From Vibrio ouci (GTDB taxonomy: Bacteria > Pseudomonadota > Gammaproteobacteria > Enterobacterales > Vibrionaceae), in NCBI RefSeq assembly GCF_004551525.1, contig NZ_SATR01000002.1, forward strand, positions 124,001 through 188,000: a stretch of DNA of 64,000 bases, given 5' to 3'. The notes under the pieces were generated by a model. The model was not told the origin of the DNA. It searched no databases and was given only the letters and a program-made list of their open reading frames with translations. The position numbers and the translations under genes were made by a program. Shown here in pieces: positions 1 through 8,675 of the stretch. The number at the start of each line of letters is the position of its first letter. The first letter of the stretch is position 1.

Positions 1-510
1 GCCATGCAAAGTTCCTCTTTAACCGCAAAGCAAAGTGAAGCGGTTGAGCAGTTTGTGCAACGTAAAGGCTCCCCATATGGTTTGAACGTCAAGCTGGTGA
101 GTTTAAGCGAAAGCGGTCAACGTGGCTTAAATCAAATTGAAGCGTTACTTATCGAGCAAGGCATTGCGGCTAAAAATATTCATCGTGAGCATCTAACGGA
201 GAAGGGTAAGGGTGACGTTCAGATCCTGATTGAGTCATTTAAAGCCAAAGTGCCTAAGTGCCAAGCGCAGAAGTACAGTAACAACTTCATCAACCGTTAC
301 AAAGAGCATCCATCGTTTGGCTGCGCTACATCCGTTGCATTAGCTCAGATGGTCGCGAACCCGAAAGACTTAGTTGTTGGCGAACAGTTAGGCGCAACCA
401 ATGGAGCTAAAGCGGTCGCTACGATCGACGGTTACATCGCACCTACAATGGACTCTGGCAGCCAAACCAGTAGCGAAGGAAACACATCGACAGAGTTTGG
501 AGGTAATTGA
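1..510 (+). CDS. CpaD-family Tad pilus assembly protein, 5' end outside window
   Basis: The reading frame is open from the first base, so the gene probably begins left of the window and only the C-terminal 169 codons are seen; the ATG at 4 has no visible ribosome site. The segment FGCAT...NPKDLV (about residues 104-123) resembles the conserved C-terminal stretch of CpaD-family pilus assembly lipoproteins, which sit in the periplasm or outer membrane of Tad/Flp secretion systems. The C-terminal tail is Ser/Thr/Gly rich and probably disordered. It directly precedes tadZ, whose GGAGG ribosome site lies inside its last codons, so it belongs to the same operon. The family call rests on this motif and on position; the signal peptide and lipobox cannot be checked because they lie outside the window. 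Confidence 0.65.
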   Translation, partial: AMQSSSLTAKQSEAVEQFVQRKGSPYGLNVKLVSLSESGQRGLNQIEALLIEQGIAAKNIHREHLTEKGKGDVQILIESFKAKVPKCQAQKYSNNFINRYKEHPSFGCATSVALAQMVANPKDLVVGEQLGATNGAKAVATIDGYIAPTMDSGSQTSSEGNTSTEFGGN

Positions 511-511
511 T

Positions 512-1675
512 ATGAAAACGCATACCTTGTCTGTGTTGGTGGCCGCATCAGAGCGTCTCGATATTTATAGTCTGACTCAAGCATTCGCTGAAAAGGGCAT
601 TAGCAACCTTGTTCAAACAACATTGGAAGAAGAGCAAATCATCAAACAAGTGGTGAAACATGGCCACGAGATTGTGGTGCTGGATGTCTCTCAGTTGTCG
701 ATTGAACAAGCGAAAACCATGCTACATACCATCAAGCTGAGAACAGGAGCTCAGGTTGTCACAGTCGGCGACAATCGAGAAATCGCCTTTTATCGCGCGA
801 TGGTTTCTGCAGGTGCGAGTGAGTATCTACTCAACCCAGTTGAAATCAGCGCCTTCAACGCGACAGAGTTCCAAGTAAACAAAGCAGACACAACGACAGG
901 TAAAGTGATTGCTGTTGTTGGGGCAAAAGGGGGCGTTGGCGCATCAACCATTGCGGTGAACTTAGCGCGTGAATTGGCGGAGCGAGGAGAAGTACTCACT
1001 GTTGCCGATATGGATTTTGCGACTGGTGACTTAGACCTGCAATACGATGTGCAAGGCAACACCGCATTAGTGGAGATGCTGCAGTACCCTGAACGCCTTG
1101 AGCCTGTGGTGTATGAGCGAAGTGGTATTAAAGTCTCGGACCGCGTGACCTTGTTTACTGGGTATTTACCACTGGATTCTACGCCGTTTTGGCCAGAGAA
1201 AAGCGCCTTAGACCACTTTAGAAAGTTATCGCTTCAGCACTCAGATACCTTGGTACTGGATTTACCTTCGTTTTCGATGCGTGATCAGATCGGATTTAGC
1301 TCATTGGCTCAAGCGGATGTCAGGGTTTTAGTGGTAGAACCGACTTTATCGTCGATTCGCAACACAGGGCAGATTCTGGCGCTATTGGATTCAACGGCAA
1401 ATGGTCAGTCAGATAAGATCAATCTGATTGTGGTTAACCATACTAAATCAGATAAAGCGTCGTTGATCAGCTGTCATGATGTTCAACGTGCGTTAGGTTG
1501 TGCGGTCGATGTTGTATTGCCTTATGCGCCTAACCATTTCTTAGCCAAAGAGTCACTGGGTCGTTCATTGTTAAACGGTAACCGTAAAGTGTCGAGAGCG
1601 TTTGATCTACTGGCGAGCAAAGCTGTGGGTGGAGAGACGACAACCAAACGCCGCCGTTGGTTAAGAGGTGCCTAA
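512..1675 (+). CDS. tadZ: TadZ/CpaE-type ATPase, Tad pilus localisation
   Basis: MinD/ParA-like ATPase that places the Tad secretion machine at its cellular site. The N-terminal 130 residues look like an atypical receiver domain, followed by a deviant Walker A, KGGVGAS, near residue 140 and ParA-type motifs (DMDFATGDLD, LDLPS). I place the start at 512 (MKTHTLSVL, 387 aa), because GGAGG at 499-503 lies 8 bases upstream; the longer open frame from 401 runs over the end of the preceding gene. The stop overlaps the tadA start by one base (TAATG). Soluble or membrane-associated cytoplasmic protein. Assignment is firm from motif and operon position. Confidence 0.88.
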   Translation: MKTHTLSVLVAASERLDIYSLTQAFAEKGISNLVQTTLEEEQIIKQVVKHGHEIVVLDVSQLSIEQAKTMLHTIKLRTGAQVVTVGDNREIAFYRAMVSAGASEYLLNPVEISAFNATEFQVNKADTTTGKVIAVVGAKGGVGASTIAVNLARELAERGEVLTVADMDFATGDLDLQYDVQGNTALVEMLQYPERLEPVVYERSGIKVSDRVTLFTGYLPLDSTPFWPEKSALDHFRKLSLQHSDTLVLDLPSFSMRDQIGFSSLAQADVRVLVVEPTLSSIRNTGQILALLDSTANGQSDKINLIVVNHTKSDKASLISCHDVQRALGCAVDVVLPYAPNHFLAKESLGRSLLNGNRKVSRAFDLLASKAVGGETTTKRRRWLRGA

Positions 1676-3012
1676 TGTTTACCACCTCTAGAAAAACGGT
1701 TGAGCCGCGCAGTAACCCCACGACTCCGGTAACGAATGCTCACTCTGATCCGGTTAGGGAGCATTACCAAGTCATTCACGCCAAAGTGATTAAGGCGATT
1801 GAACCTAGTGTGGTGGTTAAACTGAGCCCAGCGGAGCTTGAAGGGCGTATCCATCATCTGGTGTCCGATATTGTTTCCGCTGACCAGCTTCCTCTCGGCC
1901 ACCGTGAGGTGTTCACTGTTGTGAAACAGCTGGTTGATGAGATGTGTGGCTTAGGGCCATTACAACCACTGATCAATGATCCGGTCATCACAGATATCAT
2001 GGTCAACGGCTATAAAGAAGTCTATGTCGAGAAGCTGGGTAAACTTCAGAAAACGGACGTTGTGTTTCGCAGTGAAGAGCAACTGCTTAACTTAGCGAGA
2101 CGTATCGTCAGCAAAATTGGCCGACGTATTGATGAAACATCGCCCCTTGTGGATGCGCGTTTAGAAGATGGTAGCCGTGTTAATGTGATGATTCCTCCGC
2201 TGGCACTGGACGGAACTTACATTTCGATTCGTAAGTTCACCCAAGATAAGCTCTCTTTGAATCAACTCGCGACCAATGGTTCGATGTCGAGCAATATGGT
2301 TCAGTTACTCGATGTCATTGTCCGTTCTAGGCTCAACGTATTAGTGGCTGGTGGAACAGGCGCAGGTAAGACAACACTACTCAATGCTATGTCGTTTAGC
2401 ATCTCGCCAACTGAGCGCATCGTTACAATTGAAGACGCGGCTGAGCTTAAGCTCCAGCAACCCCATGTGGTTAGAGCTGAAACGCGCCCTGCTAATGCAG
2501 AGGGATTACCTGCAATTGGTCAGCGAGAGCTGGTGAAAAACGCACTACGTATGCGCCCTGATCGCATCATTCTTGGTGAGGTTCGTGGTGAAGAAGCGTT
2601 TGAAATGATGCAGGCAATGAATACTGGTCACGATGGCTCGCTCTCGACATTGCATGCCAATTCGCCAACGGATGCACTGGTTCGTTTAGAAAACATGTTA
2701 ATGATGGCTCAGTCTAACTTGCCTTTGTTTGCGCTTAGACGTCAGGTAGCCGATACGATTGATGTGGTGGTTCAGGTCGAGCGCATGCGTGATGGCAAGC
2801 GTCGAGTGGTTGCCATCACTGAGATCATCGGCTTGGAGGGCGAGCAGTATGTCACCCAAGACTTATACCGATATGTCATGAGTGGCGAAGATGTGCAAGG
2901 GAACCTGCAAGGCACCTATCAGTCGAGCCGAACCTTACCTCTGTTCGTGACCAAGGCGGCTTATTATCAGTTAGAGCCACTGCTTCGCCGCGCGATGGAG
3001 CTAGAGATATGA
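1675..3012 (+). CDS. tadA: TadA/CpaF secretion ATPase
   Basis: Hexameric type II/IV secretion ATPase that powers Flp pilin assembly on the cytoplasmic face of the inner membrane. The 445-residue product has Walker A GGTGAGKTT near residue 225, the Asp-box EDAAEL, and the CpaF-type His-box region STLHANSPTDAL near 325-340. An N-terminal CpaF-type domain includes LGPLQPLINDP. The start at 1675 (MFTTSRK) overlaps the tadZ stop by one base and follows AAGAGGTG. The gene ends in a 4-base ATGA overlap with tadB, indicating translational coupling. Full length for the family, and no key motif is missing. Confidence 0.95.
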   Translation: MFTTSRKTVEPRSNPTTPVTNAHSDPVREHYQVIHAKVIKAIEPSVVVKLSPAELEGRIHHLVSDIVSADQLPLGHREVFTVVKQLVDEMCGLGPLQPLINDPVITDIMVNGYKEVYVEKLGKLQKTDVVFRSEEQLLNLARRIVSKIGRRIDETSPLVDARLEDGSRVNVMIPPLALDGTYISIRKFTQDKLSLNQLATNGSMSSNMVQLLDVIVRSRLNVLVAGGTGAGKTTLLNAMSFSISPTERIVTIEDAAELKLQQPHVVRAETRPANAEGLPAIGQRELVKNALRMRPDRIILGEVRGEEAFEMMQAMNTGHDGSLSTLHANSPTDALVRLENMLMMAQSNLPLFALRRQVADTIDVVVQVERMRDGKRRVVAITEIIGLEGEQYVTQDLYRYVMSGEDVQGNLQGTYQSSRTLPLFVTKAAYYQLEPLLRRAMELEI

Positions 3013-3917
3013 TTTACCTCTCAGCTGTTTTGTTTCTGTTGGTGTTGGCTCTTTATGCGCTATGGCGACGCTCACTCAAAACGAGAGTGACGCATCGTTT
3101 AAACGGGTTAAATTCACAGGCTCGTCAAGATAGTACGCCTTCTATCTTGCGTAAAGCGACGCCTTCAAGCGGTGTATCACGACTGTTTGTGCGCCTAGAT
3201 GCGTTGTTTTCTACTAAAGACAAAACGTTACTTATGGCGGCACTTATCGTGCTACCCGTAGTGAACTACATGATGCTCGGCATGATCGACGCTCAGTGGA
3301 GAATTGCATTGGGGCTTGCCGCGACCGTTGTGTTGGCTCTGATGCTATTTGTCATGCGTAAGAAACAGCAAATTGAAGAGTTCGAACAGAGCATTGTCCA
3401 AGTTTTGGGGCTGATTAGCCGAGCGGTTTCGGCTGGACTATCTGTGCCTCAGGCAATTTCTCAGGTGGCTGAGTCGCAAGGTGGGCTATTGGGCCGTGAG
3501 TTTTCTCGTATTGAAGATCAGCTCGCGCTGGGCCACGGGATGCGCTATACCCTAAACGAAGCTTGTATTCGCCTACCTTATAAAGCCTTTCGCTACTTCA
3601 CTATTGCGCTGGTATTAAACCAAAGCAATGGTGGTCAACTGCGCGAAATTCTACACAGTTTAAGTCGTACTTTGCATGACAATCGCACCATGCAAAAAAA
3701 GGTGAAGAGCTTGACCTCTGAGCCTCGCATGGCGGCGCGTTTTCTTTCACTGCTACCACTTGGCCTGTTGGCGGTAGTCGCTTGGATTAACCCTTCTTTA
3801 TTTGTTCTGCTGATTGAAACCGAAACGGGTCAATCAGTGTTGATCTACTGCGCAGTGAGCATTTTGTTGGGGGCTATCACTCTACAGATGATGACCAAAA
3901 ATAGGAGGTTCACATGA
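3009..3917 (+). CDS. tadB: TadB inner-membrane platform protein
   Basis: One of two GspF-like inner-membrane platform proteins that partner TadA. The 302-residue product has an N-terminal membrane segment (about 3-20), a second hydrophobic pair around 75-120, a cytoplasmic T2SSF helical domain (LGLISRAVSAGLSVPQAI...), and two C-terminal membrane segments (about 240-295). It starts within the tadA stop (ATGA) and ends the same way into tadC. This order (A-B-C) is the standard Tad arrangement, which makes the assignment secure even though T2SSF sequences diverge. Confidence 0.9.
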   Translation: MIYLSAVLFLLVLALYALWRRSLKTRVTHRLNGLNSQARQDSTPSILRKATPSSGVSRLFVRLDALFSTKDKTLLMAALIVLPVVNYMMLGMIDAQWRIALGLAATVVLALMLFVMRKKQQIEEFEQSIVQVLGLISRAVSAGLSVPQAISQVAESQGGLLGREFSRIEDQLALGHGMRYTLNEACIRLPYKAFRYFTIALVLNQSNGGQLREILHSLSRTLHDNRTMQKKVKSLTSEPRMAARFLSLLPLGLLAVVAWINPSLFVLLIETETGQSVLIYCAVSILLGAITLQMMTKNRRFT

Positions 3918-4768
3918 TCCTCTCAATTGGTATCGCATGTCTTGTGTTAGGAGCTGTGGGTGTTATTGCTGGTTTCCTTAATGCTACCCAGTACGACATC
4001 GTTAAGTCTCGTCTTGATCGCGTTGCAAGGTTTGGCGCTGTGCAAGCTTCTAGAGGCGGTGTTTTACGTTGGGCGAGAAACCCAAAGCGCACTCAAAAGC
4101 TCGCCATGCTTGGATATGTTTCATCCCAGGCTGAATCAATTTTCATGACCGCGCGTGCCAGCGCAATGACTGTTGCTGGAGTGGTTTGGTTTTACTCTCA
4201 GCAGCTTTCGATTGATGTTGGTGGCTTTGCTCAAGGCGTCGTGATTGCATTGATCGCAGGTATCGCCATTGATAGAGCTTTAGATTGGCGAGTCAATGTT
4301 GTACGCCAAGAGATTGCTAAAAACATCCCAGACGCACTTGATTTGATGGTGGTGTGTGTTTCCTCAGGGCAAAGCCTTGAAGCGACCTTTAGTACGGTCG
4401 GCCAAGAGATGAAAAGTATCTCGCCATCGCTTTCAAGAGAGTGGCTGGTGACGGCCACGGAAATGGCGGTGTTGGATTCTCCTCAAGTAGCATTGATCAA
4501 CTTGGATACTAGATTAGCCCTGCCTGAAGTGAACAACATGATAGTCACTATGTCGCAAGCGCTGAAGTTCGGTACGCCAATGGCGGAAGCGCTCAAACTG
4601 ATTGCTTCAGATAACCGCCAATACCATATGTTAGAGCTCGAAGAGTGGGTCGGTAAAATTCCAGCGAAAATGTCATTTCCTTTGGTCGTGTTCATCATGC
4701 TGCCTGTGGTTGTCATCATTGTTGCGCCAATGGTGCTCAGCCTCTTCCAAACCTTAGGTCAATTATGA
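3914..4768 (+). CDS. tadC: TadC inner-membrane platform protein
   Basis: Second GspF-like platform protein of the Tad system, 284 residues. It has an N-terminal membrane segment (about 1-23), a second hydrophobic stretch near 75-125, the T2SSF-like domain beginning about residue 130 (NIPDALDLMVVCVSSGQSLEATF), and a final hydrophobic segment (PLVVFIMLPVVVIIVAP). The Gly-Gln-Ser-Leu/Met motif is typical of the family. It overlaps tadB and tadD by 4-base ATGA junctions. TadC is expected to form the membrane core with TadB. Confidence 0.9.
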   Translation: MILSIGIACLVLGAVGVIAGFLNATQYDIVKSRLDRVARFGAVQASRGGVLRWARNPKRTQKLAMLGYVSSQAESIFMTARASAMTVAGVVWFYSQQLSIDVGGFAQGVVIALIAGIAIDRALDWRVNVVRQEIAKNIPDALDLMVVCVSSGQSLEATFSTVGQEMKSISPSLSREWLVTATEMAVLDSPQVALINLDTRLALPEVNNMIVTMSQALKFGTPMAEALKLIASDNRQYHMLELEEWVGKIPAKMSFPLVVFIMLPVVVIIVAPMVLSLFQTLGQL

Positions 4769-5499
4769 AAAAGTCAATTATCGCCCTTGTCTTGGGGCTT
4801 ACCTTAATGGGTTGTCAAAGTGCGCCACAGCAACAAACCGATGACCTAAAACTGGCTAATACCGCGCTGCTAAACGGTCACGCGGATAATGCGTTACTGA
4901 TCTACAAGCAAAGGTTGGAGTCGACTCCGGATGATGCAGAACTGCTGTTTCTGGCAGGTTCAGCTTGTAACCAGTCGGGTCGGTATGACGAAGCATTACA
5001 CTATCTAAAGAAAGGGCAGAAGATTTCTCCTTCGCATCAGTTCGAGCGTGAAATCGGCCGCTCTCACCTTGCTTTAGGTCATTTAGAGCAAGCGAAATCA
5101 GCGCTAGTCAAAGCAGTAAATGACGCGCCGTCAGACGATGTGGCCTTAAATAGCTTAGGCGTTACACATTCATTACTTCAGGAATATCAAGACGCGAGAG
5201 AGGTGTTTACCCAAGCGATTGCTCTAACACCAGACAGTGTTGAATACCGAAATAACTTAGCGCTCACGTGGATGTTGGATGGAATGCCTCATCAAAGTAT
5301 CCGCATCTTATATCCTATTTATCAGCGTGGAGAGGCAAGCAGTAAAGTACGGCTTAACTTAGCGTTGTCATATGCGATGAGTGGTGATGTTGAGGCCGCT
5401 AAACAAGTTGCGGCTCAAGACTTGTCGCAAGCTGAGCTTGAGCGCAATGGCCAGTATTACTCAAATCTAGCCAATCAGTTTGACGGAGAAGTACGATGA
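4765..5499 (+). CDS. tadD: TadD TPR lipoprotein
   Basis: Lipoprotein with a signal peptide and lipobox LMGC (Cys17), followed by tandem tetratricopeptide repeats spanning about residues 28-240 (for example DAELLFLAGSACNQSGRYDEA and DVALNSLGVTHSLLQEYQDA). TadD proteins are outer-membrane-associated assembly factors of Tad/Flp pili, possibly helping the secretin. The product is 244 residues and overlaps tadC and tadE by ATGA junctions. The assignment rests on lipobox, TPR pattern and position. Confidence 0.88.
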   Translation: MKKSIIALVLGLTLMGCQSAPQQQTDDLKLANTALLNGHADNALLIYKQRLESTPDDAELLFLAGSACNQSGRYDEALHYLKKGQKISPSHQFEREIGRSHLALGHLEQAKSALVKAVNDAPSDDVALNSLGVTHSLLQEYQDAREVFTQAIALTPDSVEYRNNLALTWMLDGMPHQSIRILYPIYQRGEASSKVRLNLALSYAMSGDVEAAKQVAAQDLSQAELERNGQYYSNLANQFDGEVR

Positions 5500-5924
5500 A
5501 ACGTCAACGAGGTAGCCAATCCTTAGAGTTCGCGATGATCGCGCTGCCTTTTGTATTGCTGCTGTTGGTGATATTCGAACTGACGCGCTTTCTTTGGATC
5601 AATATGGTCTTTGATTCAGCCGTCAATCAAGCTATGCGCGTTGCGCGTGTCATGCCGCCAACGTACGCCGCCAATCAAAGCGTCAAAGCCAAGATTGCCT
5701 CTTATCCATTGCTGGAAGAGGAAAAGGTCGAGCTTTCTGTTCCCCGCTATGCAGGTTCAGTCAGTGATTTAGCTCACTATCGTATGACGTCTGCCACACA
5801 AGCCAAGCTAGGCCAATATACAGTGAATTATCATTTCTCATTCCTGTTGATCCCTAAGTTAAGCGCAGTGTGGAAAGAGTCGATGACGTTGCAGCGCGTG
5901 ATGGTGGTGGCGTATGACCATTAA
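5496..5924 (+). CDS. tadE: TadE-like pseudopilin
   Basis: Small pseudopilin-like protein of 142 residues. The N-terminus (MKRQRGSQSLEFAMIALPF) has the TadE signature: a short basic leader, then E12 followed by a long hydrophobic helix, which is the substrate layout for the prepilin peptidase TadV. The rest is a short periplasmic domain. It overlaps tadD by 4 bases and tadF by 11. In Tad systems TadE and TadF are processed and needed for pilus assembly; which is which is set by order here. Confidence 0.85.
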   Translation: MKRQRGSQSLEFAMIALPFVLLLLVIFELTRFLWINMVFDSAVNQAMRVARVMPPTYAANQSVKAKIASYPLLEEEKVELSVPRYAGSVSDLAHYRMTSATQAKLGQYTVNYHFSFLLIPKLSAVWKESMTLQRVMVVAYDH

Positions 5925-6510
5925 AACTGCATCAAAGCAACGCGGTGTGGCTTCGATTGAGTTTCCATTTGTTGTTGTTGGCATCATGGTGATTGTCTTT
6001 GGTTTGGTCTCCATTTATCGCCTGATGTATACCCAGACACGACTCGACAGTACGGCATTTATGCTCGCCGATATTGTTGCGCGAACCTTTGATGATAAGG
6101 GATCTACTGCGGGGCTGACGCTAGATGAACTGATCGACGAGCAGTTTGTGGGCACAGAGCTACTTACGATTGCTCAACGTATGTTGCCAACGGGAATCAC
6201 GTCAGAGAACGTTGGTTTGAAATTAGAGATTCGACGCCAAAATCCAGCCTCTGGTGATATCAAGTCCACTCAACGGACTGCCGGAGCAAATTGTACTGCG
6301 GCATCTTCTATTGAAAGCCTGTCTGGCTTAGCGCCGAAAAGTGAGCGAGATGAAAGAGCCCTTAAAGGTCGAACAGCAACCTTAGTTCAGGCCACTTTAT
6401 GCGTTGAAAAACCATTTAGTCTCGATTCGCAGTTTGAATTGACCGGCTTTGTGTTACCGAATCGTTTGACGAGCAAAGCAGTGATGATTGGAGGGCGCTA
6501 TGCACTTTAA
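5914..6510 (+). CDS. tadF: TadF-like pseudopilin
   Basis: Second pseudopilin-like protein, 198 residues. It has the same leader architecture as the upstream gene (MTIKTASKQRGVASIEFPF, then a hydrophobic helix to about residue 38), and a periplasmic domain with a Cys pair (NCTAAS and LCVEK) that could form a disulfide. It overlaps the upstream gene by 11 bases and the downstream von Willebrand gene by 11 bases. TadF is the usual name for the second such protein in Vibrio and Pasteurellaceae Tad loci. Confidence 0.8.
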   Translation: MTIKTASKQRGVASIEFPFVVVGIMVIVFGLVSIYRLMYTQTRLDSTAFMLADIVARTFDDKGSTAGLTLDELIDEQFVGTELLTIAQRMLPTGITSENVGLKLEIRRQNPASGDIKSTQRTAGANCTAASSIESLSGLAPKSERDERALKGRTATLVQATLCVEKPFSLDSQFELTGFVLPNRLTSKAVMIGGRYAL

Positions 6511-7690
6511 TCAATCGATATCAAAGCAAAATGGGTCTGTAGCAATCAGTTATCTAGCCATGCTGATTCCAATGATCATTGCAGCGGCATCAACCATTGT
6601 GATTGGTTACCAAGTGCAGCTTTCCAATCGAGCAATGCAAGCAGCAGATGCGGCGAGTTTTGCGTGTGAGTTTAGTGGTGAATATGACCAAACCGTGACC
6701 CAAGGTTATCTTGATTACTACCGACCAAAAATTGACAAAGTGAGCGGTCAAATTGGGACTCACAGTGGCTGCAATGTGTCGCTGAGTTACAGCTTATCGA
6801 CCATATTTACTTCGCTGACTTTGTCGGATGCTTCTTACGTTGCGAGTTCAACGGCAAATGAAAAAGCCTATGTGACTGAAGATGTCGCGAGTGAGCCACT
6901 TGAGCTGATCATGGTGCTCGATATTTCAGGTTCAATGGCCGGCGATCTTGATGACTTAAAAGACATTTTAAAGCGCGGCTTAGCTTCACTAAAAGAGCAG
7001 CAGAACAACGCCCTTAGTAAAGATCATATCAAGGTATCCATAGTGCCTTTTTCTGATGGTGTTTCAGTCAATAACGCTCCTTGGCTCAATGACACCGGAA
7101 CCTATTGTGTCGAAGGTATCACTGAATCTGGTGGCAAGTTTTCTGCGGCTCACACGGTGGCAAATTTGGATGTTACCCATGACCAAACCCCAGTTAAAAC
7201 TTCTCAACCGGATAAGTGGCTGATGGATTGTAGCGCGACGTCGGTCACCTTGCCGCTTACTGCCGATTTAGACCAAGTGACGAATGCCGTTGATTCGCTT
7301 AGAACCGAAGGCGGTACGGCTTCTTATCAAGGCTTGATTTGGGGGCTAAGACAGCTCACACCAAATTGGCAAAAGGCTTGGGAGGTTGGGCCTAATCGCA
7401 ACTTCGACAAGGTTGAACGCAAGTTAGTGCTAATGACCGATGGTGCCGATTACGGTAGCCATTTCGATGAGCTAATCAATGCAGGTTTGTGCGATAGGGC
7501 TAAAGACTATGGGGTTGCGTTGAATTTTGTTGGCTTCGGTGTGTACGGCGCTCGACTTGAACAATTTACTCGCTGCGCAGGGGACGCTAACGGCGTTTTC
7601 TCGGCCTCCAATACTCAAGAGCTCGACAGCTATTTCTCGCAGCTACTGAGCGTTCAATACGACACCAGATTGAATTTTGGCAATAACTAA
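6500..7690 (+). CDS. tadG: TadG-like protein with von Willebrand A domain
   Basis: Membrane-anchored Tad accessory protein. The N-terminus (QNGSVAISYLAMLIPMIIAA) is a TadE-like/Flp-type hydrophobic segment, and from about residue 130 a von Willebrand A domain follows with the metal-site motif DISGS (VLDISGSM) plus a second acidic motif MTDGADYG. Six or more Cys residues in the extracytoplasmic part suggest disulfides. I place the start at 6500 (MHFNQS, 396 aa), because GGAGGG at 6490-6495 is 4 bases upstream; an ATG in the same frame at 6488 has no such site. Last gene of the Tad operon in this window. VWA domains often mediate adhesion or assembly; its exact role in Tad pili is not settled. 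Confidence 0.82.
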   Translation: MHFNQSISKQNGSVAISYLAMLIPMIIAAASTIVIGYQVQLSNRAMQAADAASFACEFSGEYDQTVTQGYLDYYRPKIDKVSGQIGTHSGCNVSLSYSLSTIFTSLTLSDASYVASSTANEKAYVTEDVASEPLELIMVLDISGSMAGDLDDLKDILKRGLASLKEQQNNALSKDHIKVSIVPFSDGVSVNNAPWLNDTGTYCVEGITESGGKFSAAHTVANLDVTHDQTPVKTSQPDKWLMDCSATSVTLPLTADLDQVTNAVDSLRTEGGTASYQGLIWGLRQLTPNWQKAWEVGPNRNFDKVERKLVLMTDGADYGSHFDELINAGLCDRAKDYGVALNFVGFGVYGARLEQFTRCAGDANGVFSASNTQELDSYFSQLLSVQYDTRLNFGNN

Positions 7691-7734
7691 GTCTACCCAG
7701 ACTCACAATTAAAACAAAAACTTAAGGAGAAATA

Positions 7735-8193
7735 ATGTTTAAGAAATGGGTTGTCATTCTCGCTTTATTAACGTCACTACCGTCGTTGGCTTTTAAAGAA
7801 GGGGACACGCTGACGGATGCGGCATCTGCAGGGTTATCTCTTGATCCTAATAAATTGACGATTGTGGATTTCTTCGCTGAGTGGTGCGTGTCATGTCGCC
7901 ATGAACTGCCGGAAGTGAATTCTCTCTATCAAACCCTTGATGGTACGGGTGTCACCGTAGTGGGTGTTGATGAAGAAGTCGAAGTGGGACTGGCGTTTCA
8001 AAAAGAGCTTGGTCTGGAGTTTCCAGTGGTTAATGACCCTCAGCAATCGCTGGTCAACGAATTTAAGCCTGTCGGCATGCCTGCGCTCTATTACATCTAC
8101 CAAGGACAAATACTCAAAGTCCGTTTTGGGGCGATAAACAACATCAGCCAGGTAATTACTGAAGACCTAGCTGAAATGGGAGTGGAGCTATGA
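7735..8193 (+). CDS. TlpA-like periplasmic thioredoxin
   Basis: Exported thiol-disulfide oxidoreductase of 152 residues. A cleavable signal peptide (MFKKWVVILALLTSLPSLA) is followed by a thioredoxin/TlpA fold with the active site WCVSC (Cys51, Cys54) and a cis-Pro region (GMPALYYIY). The same CVSC active site occurs in the last domain of the DsbD protein encoded four genes downstream, so DsbD is the likely reductant. AAGGAGA precedes the start. It begins 44 bases after the Tad operon with only a weak 5-bp hairpin between, so it may be partly co-transcribed with tad, but the function belongs with the downstream genes. It overlaps the next gene by 4 bases. Confidence 0.85.
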   Translation: MFKKWVVILALLTSLPSLAFKEGDTLTDAASAGLSLDPNKLTIVDFFAEWCVSCRHELPEVNSLYQTLDGTGVTVVGVDEEVEVGLAFQKELGLEFPVVNDPQQSLVNEFKPVGMPALYYIYQGQILKVRFGAINNISQVITEDLAEMGVEL

Positions 8194-8660
8194 AGTTTGT
8201 TACTCGTGCGACTTATGTGGCGTTAGCGATGCTGTTTCCTTCTCTGGCACTTAGTGCACCCAAAATAGATTTGAGTGGGCTGGGTAAAGCGAAGCCAACG
8301 CAGACCCAAGTCATAGATGATTCGGGCATTTTCGAAGAGGAAGTCATTTCAAGCAAAGTGTACAGCAGCGATGGCGCAAAGCCTTCGGCGAGGCGCAAAG
8401 TTGAAATGGTTAAGCCCAGTACCGCTCAATTAAAACTTAACAAGCCGAAAAAAGAGAACAAATCCTCATGGGAATTTGTCGACAAGGCATTGGGCATTAA
8501 GCCTGTTAAACCGTGGGAGAAAGGCACTCTGGCAAAAAAAGAGATGAAGCCAGGTGGTCCAGTCCCAGAGTTTGATTTGTTCTCAGAAAAGGTGTTTGCC
8601 TACAAGCAAGGATCGGTTGGTGGTAGTGGCGTCGGTGGCGGCGGCTGTGGTTGTAACTAA
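8190..8660 (+). CDS. DUF4266-domain protein with C-terminal Gly/Cys tail
   Basis: Exported protein of 156 residues, unknown function. A Sec signal peptide ends near residue 22 (LALSA), with no lipobox; DUF4266 proteins as I know them are usually much shorter lipoproteins, so this one has an added linker of about 80 Lys/Ser-rich residues. The C-terminal part matches DUF4266: VKPWEKGTLAKKEM, then the tail GGSGVGGGGCGCN, with Cys153 and Cys155 two and one residues from the end. The tail looks like a metal-binding, thiol-redox or modification site, but no function is established. It overlaps the thioredoxin gene (ATGA) and is followed 15 bases later by the DUF3570 gene. Confidence 0.8.
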   Translation: MKFVTRATYVALAMLFPSLALSAPKIDLSGLGKAKPTQTQVIDDSGIFEEEVISSKVYSSDGAKPSARRKVEMVKPSTAQLKLNKPKKENKSSWEFVDKALGIKPVKPWEKGTLAKKEMKPGGPVPEFDLFSEKVFAYKQGSVGGSGVGGGGCGCN

Positions 8661-8675
8661 ATAAATAAAAACACA

